A stretch of DNA of 64,000 nt from Deltaproteobacteria bacterium (GTDB lineage: Bacteria > Desulfobacterota > Syntrophobacteria > Syntrophobacterales > Syntrophobacteraceae), in contig JAAYVE010000046.1 in assembly GCA_012517315.1 (NCBI GenBank), positions 1 through 64,000 of the forward strand, written 5' to 3'. A model generated the notes under the pieces. It searched no databases. It saw nothing but the letters and a program-made list of their open reading frames with translations, and was not told where the DNA came from. Shown here piece by piece: positions 43,349 to 52,745 of this stretch. The position numbers and the translations under genes are program-made. Numbering within the stretch: position 1 is the stretch's first letter; every line of letters begins with the position of its first letter.

Positions 43349-44287
43349 CTACTTCTCCCGGCGCACACCTTTGAGGCGTGAAGACGTCGATTTTTCGGGA
43401 TCCCCGGCGAGAGTCCGCACCTTACCCCGACCTTCCGCGTGGGCCATCAGCGAGCGGAGAACGCGCAGATTCCTCCGGTCGTTTTTCAGGTCCTTTCCCT
43501 TGGGGGTTTCCAAAACCATTGGATGCGCCTTGAACCTCGGATCGTTCAGGAGAATACGGAAGCCGTCCAATCCGATCTGCCCTTTTCCGATGTGCTCATG
43601 GCGGTCGACTTTGGATCCGAGTCCCCCTTTACAGTCGTTCACATGGAATAGGTGGATGCGTTCCGTGCCGATGACGGCTTGAAACCGTGCGAATGTCTCG
43701 CCGTAGCGTTGCGGGTCCCTTAAATCGTAGCCCGCTGCGAAGGCGTGGCACGTGTCGAAACAGACTCCCAATCGGTTGCCGTACCGGGAGCGTTGGAGAA
43801 TGCAGGCGATTTCCTCGAAACGGGACCCCAGATTGGTCCCCTGACCGGCCGTGGTTTCAATTAGCACCGTGACGTTTTCCGCTGCGGCCGTCTCCATGGC
43901 GGAATCCAGATTGGTCGTGAATCGTTCGAGTCCCTGCCTCACACCTTCACCCAGGTGAGATCCGGGATGGGCGACGAGATAAGGGATGCCGAGGGTCTCG
44001 CAGCGCCTCAGTTCTTCTGCGAACGCCGCGATGGACTTGCATGCCGTCGACTTGTCTCCCGAAGCGAGATTGATGAGATAGGAGTCGTGGGCCGCCACAG
44101 GCATCCTCCCCGCCTCCTCCCAGGCCTTCCGGAACAGGATCGCCCCCTCGGGATCGATGGGTTCCGCGTGCCATTGCACCTGGTTCTTGGTGAAGATCTG
44201 CAGGGCCTCCCCGCCTACCTGCCGAATTCTCCGGAAAGCCAGGTGAAGCCCTCCTGCAATGGACATGTGGGCTCCCAGAAGGGGCAT
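43349..44287 (-). CDS. nfo: Endonuclease IV (AP endonuclease)
   Basis: A 312-aa protein of the xylose-isomerase-like TIM-barrel family. It shows LLGAHMSIAGGLHLAF, FTKNQVQW, the metal ligands in LVAHPGSHLGEG, VLIETTAGQGTNLG, VCFDTCHAFAAGYDLRD, HVNDCKGGLGSKVDRHEHIG and MVLETPKG. It cleaves DNA at abasic sites with a tri-zinc centre. The length is slightly above the usual 280-290 aa owing to a basic C-terminal tail. The start is fixed by AAAGGA. It is a single gene, divergent from purB. Confidence 0.95.
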   Translation of the reverse strand: MPLLGAHMSIAGGLHLAFRRIRQVGGEALQIFTKNQVQWHAEPIDPEGAILFRKAWEEAGRMPVAAHDSYLINLASGDKSTACKSIAAFAEELRRCETLGIPYLVAHPGSHLGEGVRQGLERFTTNLDSAMETAAAENVTVLIETTAGQGTNLGSRFEEIACILQRSRYGNRLGVCFDTCHAFAAGYDLRDPQRYGETFARFQAVIGTERIHLFHVNDCKGGLGSKVDRHEHIGKGQIGLDGFRILLNDPRFKAHPMVLETPKGKDLKNDRRNLRVLRSLMAHAEGRGKVRTLAGDPEKSTSSRLKGVRREK

Positions 44288-44549
44288 GGGGTCGTTCCTT
44301 TCACAGCTGCCTTGGCAAGACGTTCTGCCGTATGCTATAGGGCAATGCCTGTGGATCGGTTCTACCCGGTGGGCAGATCAGCGGTACCCTGTCGCGGGCG
44401 GATGCCGTGCCCCCAAGGAGAGTCCCGGGGGGGTACGGGGATGCTTTGCATCTCGCCCCGAGGATAACAGAAAAGGGCAGGGGTTGCCCATCCCATCAAT
44501 CATTTGTGCGTCGTCGACCAGGCTTGGAATCGCCGGAAAGTGAGCTGTC

Positions 44550-45857
44550 ATGATCGAACGGTACACGAGGCCCGAGATGGGTCGCATCTGGACACTGGAG
44601 AACAAATACAGAAAGTGGCTCGAGGTGGAGGTGGCCGTATGCGAAGTCATGGCCGAGGACGGCAAGATCCCCGTCGAGGACCTGCGGGCCATTCAAACCA
44701 GGGCGGCTTTCCAGGTGGATCGCATCGCCGCGATCGAACAAGAAACCCAGCACGACGTCATCGCCTTTCTCACCAACGTGGCCGAGCATGTGGGGCCGGC
44801 TTCCCGACACATCCACGAGGGACTCACTTCCTCCGATGTCCTTGATACCGCCCTGGGCATGCTTCTCAAGGAGGCCGGATTAGTGCTGCTGCAGGACCTG
44901 GATGCCCTTCTGGCCGTTTTGAAGAGGAACGCGTTCCAGTGGAAGGACACGGTCATGATGGGGCGTTCTCACGGCATTCACGCCGAGCCCATCACCTTCG
45001 GCCTGAAGTTCGCTCTGTGGTACGCAGAGATGGAACGGAACCGGGAGCGCCTGGTCCATGCGGTGGATTCCGTCAGCACGGGGAAGATCTCAGGAGCTGT
45101 GGGAACCTATGCCAACGTGCATCCGTCCGTTGAAAGGCGGGTTTGCAGGAAGCTCGGTTTAAGGCCTTCCCCCGTGAGCAACCAGGTTCTCCAACGAGAT
45201 CGCCACGCAGAGTTTTTCACCGTTCTGGCCATCATCGGTGGGACCGTGGAAAAGATCGCTGTGGAAATCCGCCACCTGCAGCGCACCGAGGTGAGGGAAG
45301 CCGAGGAGTTCTTCGACGCGGGTCAGAAAGGTTCATCGGCCATGCCCCATAAGCGCAATCCCATCGCTTCCGAGAACCTCTCGGGACTTGCCCGCGTGCT
45401 TCGGGGCAACGCGCTGGCATCCATGGAAAACATGGCCCTCTGGCATGAGAGGGATATCAGTCATTCTTCCGTGGAACGAATCATCGCGCCCGATTCCACG
45501 ATTCTTGTCGACTACATGCTGACACGCCTGACCCGCGTCCTGGAGCGTCTCACCGTGTACCCGGCGAACATGCGGCGCAATCTGGACCTGACGGGGGGGC
45601 TCTTCTTTTCCCAGCGCGTCATGTTGGAACTGACGCGCAAGGGTCTCTCCCGGGAGGATGCCTATCGCCTCGTGCAGCGCAACGCCATGAAAGTGTGGCA
45701 GGAAGGGGGACAACTCCAGAAGGTGCTGAAGGAAGACCCGGAGATCATGGCGCATTTGTCGGGTGCAGAAGTGGACGGGCTTTTCGAGATGGATTACCAT
45801 TTGAAGCATATCGACTGGATCTTCAAACAGGTCTTTGAAGGCGTTTCGTCTGAATGA
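44550..45857 (+). CDS. purB: Adenylosuccinate lyase
   Basis: A 435-aa member of the fumarase/aspartase superfamily. It starts MIERYTRPEMGRIW, with TSSDVLDTALGM, the catalytic His region GRSHGIHAEPITFG, and the flexible signature loop GSSAMPHKRNPIASEN carrying the catalytic Ser. It catalyses two steps of purine synthesis: SAICAR to AICAR, and adenylosuccinate to AMP. Length and motifs are normal. Its stop overlaps the start of the U32 gene by 4 bases. Confidence 0.96.
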   Translation: MIERYTRPEMGRIWTLENKYRKWLEVEVAVCEVMAEDGKIPVEDLRAIQTRAAFQVDRIAAIEQETQHDVIAFLTNVAEHVGPASRHIHEGLTSSDVLDTALGMLLKEAGLVLLQDLDALLAVLKRNAFQWKDTVMMGRSHGIHAEPITFGLKFALWYAEMERNRERLVHAVDSVSTGKISGAVGTYANVHPSVERRVCRKLGLRPSPVSNQVLQRDRHAEFFTVLAIIGGTVEKIAVEIRHLQRTEVREAEEFFDAGQKGSSAMPHKRNPIASENLSGLARVLRGNALASMENMALWHERDISHSSVERIIAPDSTILVDYMLTRLTRVLERLTVYPANMRRNLDLTGGLFFSQRVMLELTRKGLSREDAYRLVQRNAMKVWQEGGQLQKVLKEDPEIMAHLSGAEVDGLFEMDYHLKHIDWIFKQVFEGVSSE

Positions 45858-47938
45858 AAGCCGGGGAACCAGTCAAAACGCCGGCGTTGCTGGCTCCGGC
45901 AGGCAATGGGGAGAGCTTTGCGGCGGCGGTGGAGAGCGGAGCCGATGCCGTCTACCTGGGACTCAAACTCTTGAGCGCCCGCACCTCCGCGACCAACTTC
46001 TCCCTGGATGAACTGGCCTTTTTGATCCCCTACGCCCACAAACGGGGCGTCTCCGTTTACGTGGCTCTCAACAGTCTGGTGACCGCCGTTGAAATCCCGT
46101 CCTTGCTGAACCTTCTGCAGTCCCTGGCAGACCTTGGAGTGGACGGCCTCATCGCGCAGGACCCGGGAGTCTTCTATCTTGCGAGGAGGTTCTTCAAAGA
46201 GTTGCCACTCCACGCAAGTACTCTCATGACGGTGCACAATCATGCCGGAGTGAACCAGCTCGCACGAATGGGAGTAGCACGCGTGGTGCTCGCCAGGGAA
46301 CTGACATTGGAAGAGATTGCGACGATCACTGCCCGCTCCCAGGTGGAAGTGGAGGTGTTCGTGCACGGGGCTCTGTGCTACTCCTTTTCAGGGTTGTGCC
46401 TGGCCAGCAGTTTCCGAGGCGGGCACAGCGGTCTGCAGGGACGGTGCGTGCAGCCCTGTCGCCTGCGCTTTCGACAGGGGCGCAGGGAAGGGTTTTTTCT
46501 GAGCTGCAGCGATTTCTGCGGACTCCCGTTTCTTCCCCGGATCAAGAAAATGGGCGTGGCGGCGGTGAAGATCGAAGGGCGCATGAAACCGGCCGACTAC
46601 ATCGCCCAGGTGGTCAAAGCATACAGACGGGTCCTCGACGCCGAAGAAAAAGATGGAGATGCGGCTCTTGACGAGGCTCGGGAAATGCTCTCGCGGACGT
46701 TCTCCAGGCGGCTGACATCAGGTTTTCTGGGACCGGATCCTTCCTCTCGCGTCCTGTCCCCACATCGGTCGGGATCGAGCGGGCTGTGGGTCGGAACGGT
46801 GAAGAATGTCACCGAAGGCAAGCTGGAGGTATCCTTACGCCATCCCCTGGCTCCGGGGGACCGCCTGCGACCGGAAACCCTGGAGGGGAGGGAAAAGAGG
46901 GGTATGACGGTTGCGGGGATTCATTCCCGCCGGGGGGAACCGCTGCCGGAGGGAAAAGCGGGGGAAACAGTGCTCATAACCGGGAGAGGCGATTGCGTTC
47001 CCGGTGACCGCCTCTTCAAGGTCGCGGCGAAATCGGCGACCGCGGGGAACGTGTGGCGGAAGATCAAAGGAGAGGTCTCCGATCCTCTTCCCTACAGAAA
47101 GACCTTTCGAGATTGCGCGGAGGTGTTGGATGAGCTGATCCGCCCCTCACAGGTGTCACCAGGAGAGCAACCCGAGGTGGTCATCCTTAAGGTGTCGAGA
47201 GTGGTGGACCTCCTGGAGGCGTTGAGGAGTGAATTCCATCGCGTATATCTCACAGCAACGCGCCTCAACCTCGAAGCCATGAGCCGCAAGAATCTCCCGG
47301 CCAAAATGCTCCGGCGGATTGGGTGGTCTCTTCCTGCCATCATCCCCGAAAAGAGTGTGGAGTATTGGAGAGCGGCCTTAGGATGGTATTCGAAGAAGGG
47401 CTGGAAAGCGTGGGAAGTGAACAACTGGGGGCACCTGGATCTCTTGGCGGGTGAACAAGCACTGGAACTCATGGCAGGATGCCGTCTCAACGTGCGAAAT
47501 CACGCCGCGGTGCGCGAGGCAGCCTGCTGGGGATGTGCGTCGGTCGTGTTCTCCCTGGAGATCACGAAGATCGAACTGGAGCACTTCGCCGCCCATCCCC
47601 CCGTTCTGGACCCCATCATCGCCGTGTATGCATGGCCGGCCCTTTTCACCTCGCGCCTTCAACCATCCCTGAGAGAAGAAAAACCTTTCTTCTCTCAGCG
47701 CAAAGAGGCTTATCATTATTGCAGGCAGGGCGACCTGGCCACAATATACGCCGACTCTCCCATGAATTGGTTTGGGAAACTCCATGAACTGCGGGCCATG
47801 GGATACAGGCGGTTTCTCCTGGACATCGCCGATGGCCCGGCGGGTCTCCCCCCAAACCCCTCCACCCTCCTGCGCGGGTATCAGCGGGCCGGAGCTGACG
47901 AACCCTATTCTCTCTTCAATTATGAGCGCAATCCCTGA
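45854..47938 (+). CDS. Peptidase U32 family protein (RlhA-like)
   Basis: A 694-aa protein with an N-terminal TIM-barrel U32 domain (LLAPAGNGESFAAAVESGADAVYLG) and the family cysteine motif CYSFSGLCLASS ... GRCVQPCR around residues 176-200. A collagenase-like C-terminal region follows. U32 proteins of this length are related to E. coli RlhA, which hydroxylates 23S rRNA, and are now seen as Fe-S-dependent prephenate-using hydroxylases and not peptidases. The role here is inferred from family. It is translationally coupled to purB (ATGA overlap). Confidence 0.9.
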   Translation: MKAGEPVKTPALLAPAGNGESFAAAVESGADAVYLGLKLLSARTSATNFSLDELAFLIPYAHKRGVSVYVALNSLVTAVEIPSLLNLLQSLADLGVDGLIAQDPGVFYLARRFFKELPLHASTLMTVHNHAGVNQLARMGVARVVLARELTLEEIATITARSQVEVEVFVHGALCYSFSGLCLASSFRGGHSGLQGRCVQPCRLRFRQGRREGFFLSCSDFCGLPFLPRIKKMGVAAVKIEGRMKPADYIAQVVKAYRRVLDAEEKDGDAALDEAREMLSRTFSRRLTSGFLGPDPSSRVLSPHRSGSSGLWVGTVKNVTEGKLEVSLRHPLAPGDRLRPETLEGREKRGMTVAGIHSRRGEPLPEGKAGETVLITGRGDCVPGDRLFKVAAKSATAGNVWRKIKGEVSDPLPYRKTFRDCAEVLDELIRPSQVSPGEQPEVVILKVSRVVDLLEALRSEFHRVYLTATRLNLEAMSRKNLPAKMLRRIGWSLPAIIPEKSVEYWRAALGWYSKKGWKAWEVNNWGHLDLLAGEQALELMAGCRLNVRNHAAVREAACWGCASVVFSLEITKIELEHFAAHPPVLDPIIAVYAWPALFTSRLQPSLREEKPFFSQRKEAYHYCRQGDLATIYADSPMNWFGKLHELRAMGYRRFLLDIADGPAGLPPNPSTLLRGYQRAGADEPYSLFNYERNP

Positions 47939-48042
47939 TCCCTCGAACCAGCGGCTGGAAGCCATCCGCCGCGAAACCGCGTCCTGTTCGTCCTCCCTCA
48001 TCCCTCATCGTCCACGCCGCCCGGTTCGCAGGGGCTTCTCCA

Positions 48043-48459
48043 TCAGAAATAGAAGAAGAAACTGAACGGGGGCAGGAAGAACGGAAATGGTACGGCGTAA
48101 TAGGGTCTGTAGTAATAGTCGTAGTACCAATAACTATAGGGATACGTATAAGAATAGGAGTAGTAGTAGGGGCTATAGTATCCATAAAAGTAAGGGCGGT
48201 AGTAGGTGTAGTAGTAAGGTCTGTAGTAATAGGATCTTCCGCTCCACCCGAAATAGGGTCTTGTGTAGTGGCGGTGACCGTAATAGGGCCTGTAGGAGTG
48301 ACGATAATGGCTTCCGTAGCTCCTATAATAGTGACCGTCCGTCCGCTGCCAGGAACGATCTCCCCGGGAGCCGCGGGCGGCGTCGGCGACGGACACAAGG
48401 CTTGCTAGGAACAGTGAAGCCACAGCCAGAACAACCAGATTGGTCTTCCACGTTTTCAT
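48043..48459 (-). CDS. Exported tyrosine-rich protein
   Basis: A 138-aa protein with a signal peptide (about 1-27, ending VADA-A) and a GGAGGTG ribosome site before ATG 48459. The mature part is extremely rich in Tyr, with Arg, His, Ser and Pro (runs such as YYYRPYYYTYYRPYFYGYY), and ends in a Phe/Pro-rich tail. No domain is recognised. Such Tyr-rich exported proteins may be surface or cross-linked structural proteins. The repetitive TAG/TAC codons make this stretch stand out in base composition. Confidence 0.75.
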   Translation of the reverse strand: MKTWKTNLVVLAVASLFLASLVSVADAARGSRGDRSWQRTDGHYYRSYGSHYRHSYRPYYGHRHYTRPYFGWSGRSYYYRPYYYTYYRPYFYGYYSPYYYSYSYTYPYSYWYYDYYYRPYYAVPFPFFLPPFSFFFYF

Positions 48460-48837
48460 GGTTTTCACCTCCGGTTGGATGCCAGCTTGATATCCCTTTC
48501 CTATCGGTACGGTAACGGGTTCTTCCGTACTTCCGGAGAAAACCGGCCCCGTGACCTCTTGCGTTCTCCCAGCCCGTCGCAACGGCCAGCGGGGGACGAT
48601 ATCATACTCCTCTATGGCACATTGAGGAAGGGCAGAGGGAGAGGACCGGTTCCGCTCTTTTACAACATTATAACCCGGCTCGAGACTATTGAAAGGGGAG
48701 ATGGGGCATTGCCGGGCCGGTCGCCATTTGCCATCGGGGGCACGGTGCGTCGTCGATGCTGTTCCGGTGGCCTCCGTAGGACCATTGCGTTGCTGTTCCT
48801 GCGGGCTGGAGAGACCTGTTGGAGAACAAGGAAACGC
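48460..48837. other. Intergenic region without a supported gene
   Basis: About 380 bases between the Tyr-rich gene and the ABC permease gene. It should hold the promoter of the Tyr-rich gene (minus strand); no clear box was found. No coding frame is supported. Confidence 0.4.
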
Positions 48838-49629
48838 TCAGCGAATCAGCCTGCGTTCCATGGCCTTCAGGGCCAGGGGGATCCAAAGGAGGCTGAACAC
48901 GATGAGATAGAAGATTCCATAGAGGTAATCCCTGCTCATGATTCCCAGGCAAAGGCCGCGCGTGACGGTGACCAGGTGTGTGAGAGGGAATGCGGCGGCG
49001 ACTTTCTGGGCCCATGTCGGAAGATCGTTTAGGGGGAAAAAGGTCCCGCTGAACAAGAACATGGGGGTGATGAACAGAAAGACGGGCAGGTTGAACATGT
49101 CGATGGTGGGGGTGATTCCCGTGAAGACCATGCCGACCGCTCCGAAGGCGACGCCCGCGAGAAAAGACAGGGGAAGAATGAGAAGACCGTGGGGATAAGC
49201 AACCAGCCCGAAAGCGCTCACAACCCCCAGCATGACGGCTGTTGCCATGAGGGATTTGGTCGCCCCCCATGCGATTTCGCCCAGGATCACTTCCCGCAGT
49301 GAGAGGGGGGTTGCCATGATGGCATCGAATGTCTTCTGGTAGTACATCCGCACGAAGGAGGCGTAAGTGTTTTCGAAGAAGGCGTTGTACATCATGTTCA
49401 CCGACAGGAGTGCCGGGGCGATGAATGCCACGTACTGGATCTCCCTCCCTTGGTAGACGATCTTGCCCACAAGAGACCCGAATCCCAGTCCGAACGCCAG
49501 CAAGTAGAAGAGGGGTTCGAGGATCGGCGGAAGGAAGTTGATCTTCCAGATCCTCCGGTAAACAATGAAGTTGCGCTGCCAAACCCTCATGAATCGCCAC
49601 GTTACATCCCGGCCTGCCAACAGGTTCAT
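48838..49629 (-). CDS. ABC-2 type transporter permease (NodJ-like)
   Basis: A 263-aa protein with six membrane segments and the NodJ-type layout: an N-terminal amphipathic part, YVAFIAPALLSVNMMYNAFFENTYASF, a cytoplasmic coupling helix (KTFDAIMATPLSLREVILGE), and a late FLFSGTFFPLNDLP. It forms the membrane part of an exporter with the ATPase encoded directly upstream. Start and ATPase stop overlap by 4 bases. The substrate is unknown (lipid, polysaccharide or drug). Confidence 0.92.
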   Translation of the reverse strand: MNLLAGRDVTWRFMRVWQRNFIVYRRIWKINFLPPILEPLFYLLAFGLGFGSLVGKIVYQGREIQYVAFIAPALLSVNMMYNAFFENTYASFVRMYYQKTFDAIMATPLSLREVILGEIAWGATKSLMATAVMLGVVSAFGLVAYPHGLLILPLSFLAGVAFGAVGMVFTGITPTIDMFNLPVFLFITPMFLFSGTFFPLNDLPTWAQKVAAAFPLTHLVTVTRGLCLGIMSRDYLYGIFYLIVFSLLWIPLALKAMERRLIR

Positions 49630-50549
49630 TCCCTCAAATCCCTTCCTGTCAGTCTGAGGAAAACGTCCTCCAAGGTCGCCATGCGCCTGATGCAGTTTTC
49701 CGCACAGTAGTGTTCCCCCAACCGCTCAAAAATGCCGTCGTTTTCCTGGCCGTAAATGATGAGCCGCCGCGGGAGGTTGTCGTGCATGAGTCGTGAGGAT
49801 TCCACGAAGCGAAGCAGTTTATTGGTGGGGTTGAACACCTCAATCACGTCCCTTCCAGCGTGTTGACGAATGAGTTCTTTCGGCTTTCCCTGGACGAGGA
49901 TTTTCCCGTGGTCGATGATGACGAGTCGGTCGCACAGGGAGGAGGCCTCTTCCATGTAGTGCGTGGTGAGGAGGATGGAGAGCCCCTCCGCTCTGAGCTG
50001 ATCCAGTTTTTCCCAGACCTGGTGGCGTGACTGGGGATCGAGGCCGGTGGTCGGTTCATCCAGGATGAGCAGTTCGGGTTCGTTGATGAGAGCCCGTGCA
50101 AGAACGAGGCGTCGCATCATCCCCCCTGAAAGGTTTGTGACTTTTTCGTCTTGCCTCTGATCGAGGCTCATGAACCGCAGGAGCTTCTCGGCCCTCTCCT
50201 TCGCCACTTTCCGTGGGATGCTGAAGTAGCCCGCAAAGACCACCAGGTTTTCCAGCACGCTGAGGTCCGGGTCCAGGTTGTTCTCCTGATGGCAGACTCC
50301 GATGCGCGCCTTGATGGATCGCCACCGGGTCGTCACGTCCAGGCCGAAGACACGGAGGCTGCCGGCCGACATGGGAGAGAAGCCATAGACCATGCGGATC
50401 GTAGAGGTTTTTCCCGCTCCGTTTGGCCCCAACAGTCCCAGGCATTCGCCTCGATGGAGGCGGAAGGAGATATCGTCCACGGCGGTGAAATCACCGAAGA
50501 CTTTGCGCAGGTGCCTCGCTTCAATGACGGGTGGCTGTCTGTCCTTCAT
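49626..50549 (-). CDS. ABC transporter ATP-binding protein (NodI/DrrA-like)
   Basis: A 307-aa ATPase with Walker A GPNGAGKTS, Q-loop region VCHQENNLD, signature LSGGMMRRLVLARAL, Walker B LLILDEPTTGLDP and the H-loop LLTTHYMEE. A C-terminal extension of about 80 residues is typical of the NodI/DrrA exporters. The start is ATG 50549 with GAGAGA before it; an upstream TTG would add a non-homologous stretch. It is coupled to the NodJ-like permease. Confidence 0.93.
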   Translation of the reverse strand: MKDRQPPVIEARHLRKVFGDFTAVDDISFRLHRGECLGLLGPNGAGKTSTIRMVYGFSPMSAGSLRVFGLDVTTRWRSIKARIGVCHQENNLDPDLSVLENLVVFAGYFSIPRKVAKERAEKLLRFMSLDQRQDEKVTNLSGGMMRRLVLARALINEPELLILDEPTTGLDPQSRHQVWEKLDQLRAEGLSILLTTHYMEEASSLCDRLVIIDHGKILVQGKPKELIRQHAGRDVIEVFNPTNKLLRFVESSRLMHDNLPRRLIIYGQENDGIFERLGEHYCAENCIRRMATLEDVFLRLTGRDLRE

Positions 50550-50654
50550 TGCAAATCTCTCATACGGTGAGGGGCTTCCTGGCCGACGGGGTTGATTTTC
50601 GGACAACTGCCCGACTCCCCTGGGGTTGGTCCCTCTCCCGCCTTGTACCGCGGA

Positions 50655-51863
50655 TCAGGAACCGTCGTCCAGCGGATCCCTGAGAAGCATGAAGCAGGAG
50701 GCGGCAAAAATCAAGGCGACTCCAATGATCGTGAAGCCAAGGGAAAAAAAACCGCGCTCGGCGAGGTATCCCAAAAGGGTCGGGATGGCCCCGGCTCCGA
50801 CAAGGATCGCGATGGGGACACTCATGGCGATGGCCAGGCTTCTCTCCCCGTGGGAAAAGATGCGCGCCAGTGCGGCAAAGCCCGCAGGGAAAAAACACAC
50901 GGAGCTGACCGCCTGAATGAAAACAGCCCAGGAGATCCATCCCTCGCCTCCTTTCCCCACAAAGATCGTCGACGCTCCTGTAAACAGGAGAAAAACGGGG
51001 ATGGACTTCTTCACGCCCATGAAATCCACCAGCCAGCCGGCAACCAGGGCCATGAAGATACCAGGCACTCTGGACAGGGCGACGAGTGCGTTGGCCGACT
51101 CCAATTCCATCCCTTTTTCCGTGACGAGGTAGAGCGGCGTTAATGCGTACACCCCCAAACTCCCACCAACCGAAAGACCAAAGGCAGCGGTAACGATCCA
51201 GAAGCGCTTGTTGGTTGTGATCCTGTGAAGGACGCAATAGTTGGGAGCAGTCCCGGGAGCGGTCCCCCCTTTTCCATAGGCGGCGAAGAGGAAACCCACA
51301 AAGAGTGTGAACACTCCCCAGGAACCCAGGATCTGCCGCCAGGAGAGGAGTCGGCTCAAAACATCGACCAGAATGGGAGCCGCCATGAAGCCTAAATTGG
51401 GTGCGAGTTCATGTACTGCGAGCGCTTTTCCCCAGTCGGCTGAACGAATGTGGCCGGTGATGATGGCGATGCCGGAGGGGAAATAGAGGCCCGCCGGCAA
51501 GCCCACCAGGAAAAGACAAAGGCGCATGAAGCCAAGGGACGTGCTCATGGACGAGGCAAAGAGGGCTACACCCAGAAGCGTGGCTGAGAGCACGACGGTC
51601 TGTTTGTGGGTGGTGCGTGAGGCGACGTAGCCGGAAACGAGGAGTCCGACGCAGACACCCGACGAGATGACGAGAAAGAGGCTGGCGGCGCTGGTGTGGC
51701 CGATGTGCAGATCCTGCTCCACCAGGACCAGGAGTGGGGAAAGGAGGATTCTTGCCACGAAGTTGGAGAGGAAGATTCCCGTGAGGAGGAAGAGCAGGCC
51801 CATCCTGCGTGTGAAACGGGGCGAGGCGTCGTGTGGCTGAACGAGAGATGGGTCTTGATTCAT
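50655..51863 (-). CDS. Major facilitator superfamily transporter
   Basis: A 402-aa protein with 12 predicted membrane helices. It has the MFS loop pattern between helices 2 and 3 in weak form (GYVASRTTHKQTVVLSATLLGVAL) and a basic central loop (GKGGTAPGTAPNYCVLHRITTNKRF). The substrate is unknown. ATG 51863 with AGGGA upstream is preferred to a TTG six codons earlier. It follows the ferredoxin-like gene by 37 bases on the same strand. Confidence 0.88.
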   Translation of the reverse strand: MNQDPSLVQPHDASPRFTRRMGLLFLLTGIFLSNFVARILLSPLLVLVEQDLHIGHTSAASLFLVISSGVCVGLLVSGYVASRTTHKQTVVLSATLLGVALFASSMSTSLGFMRLCLFLVGLPAGLYFPSGIAIITGHIRSADWGKALAVHELAPNLGFMAAPILVDVLSRLLSWRQILGSWGVFTLFVGFLFAAYGKGGTAPGTAPNYCVLHRITTNKRFWIVTAAFGLSVGGSLGVYALTPLYLVTEKGMELESANALVALSRVPGIFMALVAGWLVDFMGVKKSIPVFLLFTGASTIFVGKGGEGWISWAVFIQAVSSVCFFPAGFAALARIFSHGERSLAIAMSVPIAILVGAGAIPTLLGYLAERGFFSLGFTIIGVALIFAASCFMLLRDPLDDGS

Positions 51864-51899
51864 GGAGTCCCTGATTTTCAATGAGGAGGAAGGACGCTG

Positions 51900-52745
51900 T
51901 CACCAGAGTCTTGCGGCGATGGGATGGTCCGATCGCGGCATCAGGTGGATGGCTTCCGACTCGCAGGGCACGCGGCAGATTCCGCAACCGTAACAGCGGA
52001 AGGGATCGATGAAGGCACGCTGCTCAGCCACGGAAAAGCCGATGGCTCCAAACTGGCAGGATCCCAAGCATGCACGGCAGCCGATGCAATGCTCCGGTTC
52101 CACCACGGCGACGAATTCACTTCTGAAAAACAGCTTCAGATCGTACCGGTAGCTGACCATGGCGAGGCAGTCCGCCCGGTCGCAGTTGCAGAGGCCTCCG
52201 ATGAAAGGGGTCTTGAAGGTCCAGATCGTATGGATCAAACCTTTCTTTTCCAGAGAACGATGAATTTGGAGCGCCTCCTCGTGCGTGAGACGCTCAAAGA
52301 ACTTCACGTCGGGTCCCGGCCTGAAGGTCTCCAGGAAGGACTGCTTCACGTCCAGGAGTTTCTCGGGATCGAGCCCCAGCCCGAAGCAATACAGGGCATC
52401 CGTCTTACCGGTCGTGGCCTTTCGGCAAAGGCAGGGGATGCGGACGATGGAATTGGCCAACCTCAGAACTTGGTCTACTTCCTCAATGGGAACGACCTGC
52501 CCGAAGTGGTCCCTGCGGTAGCGTCTTTCGTAAAAACTGAAGATGAGTTGACGCAGCCATGATGGAGCCCCGACCGCCGGTTTTAGTTCGTTTTCCAATG
52601 ACGACAACTGCAAATGACCCAGCCAGTGAATGAATTCGTTGATGTACCTGCGGCGCTCTAGGTCGTTGAGGAGATCCTCCGCATAATTCGCGGCCTGGAG
52701 GTACCAGCGCTTTCCATCACCATGGGCATGACAGAATCGGCACAT
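51900..52745 (-). CDS. 4Fe-4S ferredoxin-domain protein
   Basis: A 281-aa protein whose C-terminus holds two classical 4Fe-4S sites (CIGCRACLGSC and CYGCGICRVPC). The N-terminus begins MCRFCHAHGDG, a CxxCH-type motif that may bind another metal, and the middle contains further Cys (IPCLCRK, LCNCDRADC). The central 180 residues are not a family I can name. It is probably a cytoplasmic electron carrier or a redox regulator. The pairing with an MFS gene is noted, but its meaning is unknown. Confidence 0.85.
   Translation of the reverse strand: MCRFCHAHGDGKRWYLQAANYAEDLLNDLERRRYINEFIHWLGHLQLSSLENELKPAVGAPSWLRQLIFSFYERRYRRDHFGQVVPIEEVDQVLRLANSIVRIPCLCRKATTGKTDALYCFGLGLDPEKLLDVKQSFLETFRPGPDVKFFERLTHEEALQIHRSLEKKGLIHTIWTFKTPFIGGLCNCDRADCLAMVSYRYDLKLFFRSEFVAVVEPEHCIGCRACLGSCQFGAIGFSVAEQRAFIDPFRCYGCGICRVPCESEAIHLMPRSDHPIAARLW

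Noticed and set aside
48087-48515. Plus-strand open frame rich in Ser, Arg and Asn
   Set aside because: It is the antisense of the Tyr-rich exported protein gene, which has a signal peptide and a ribosome site.
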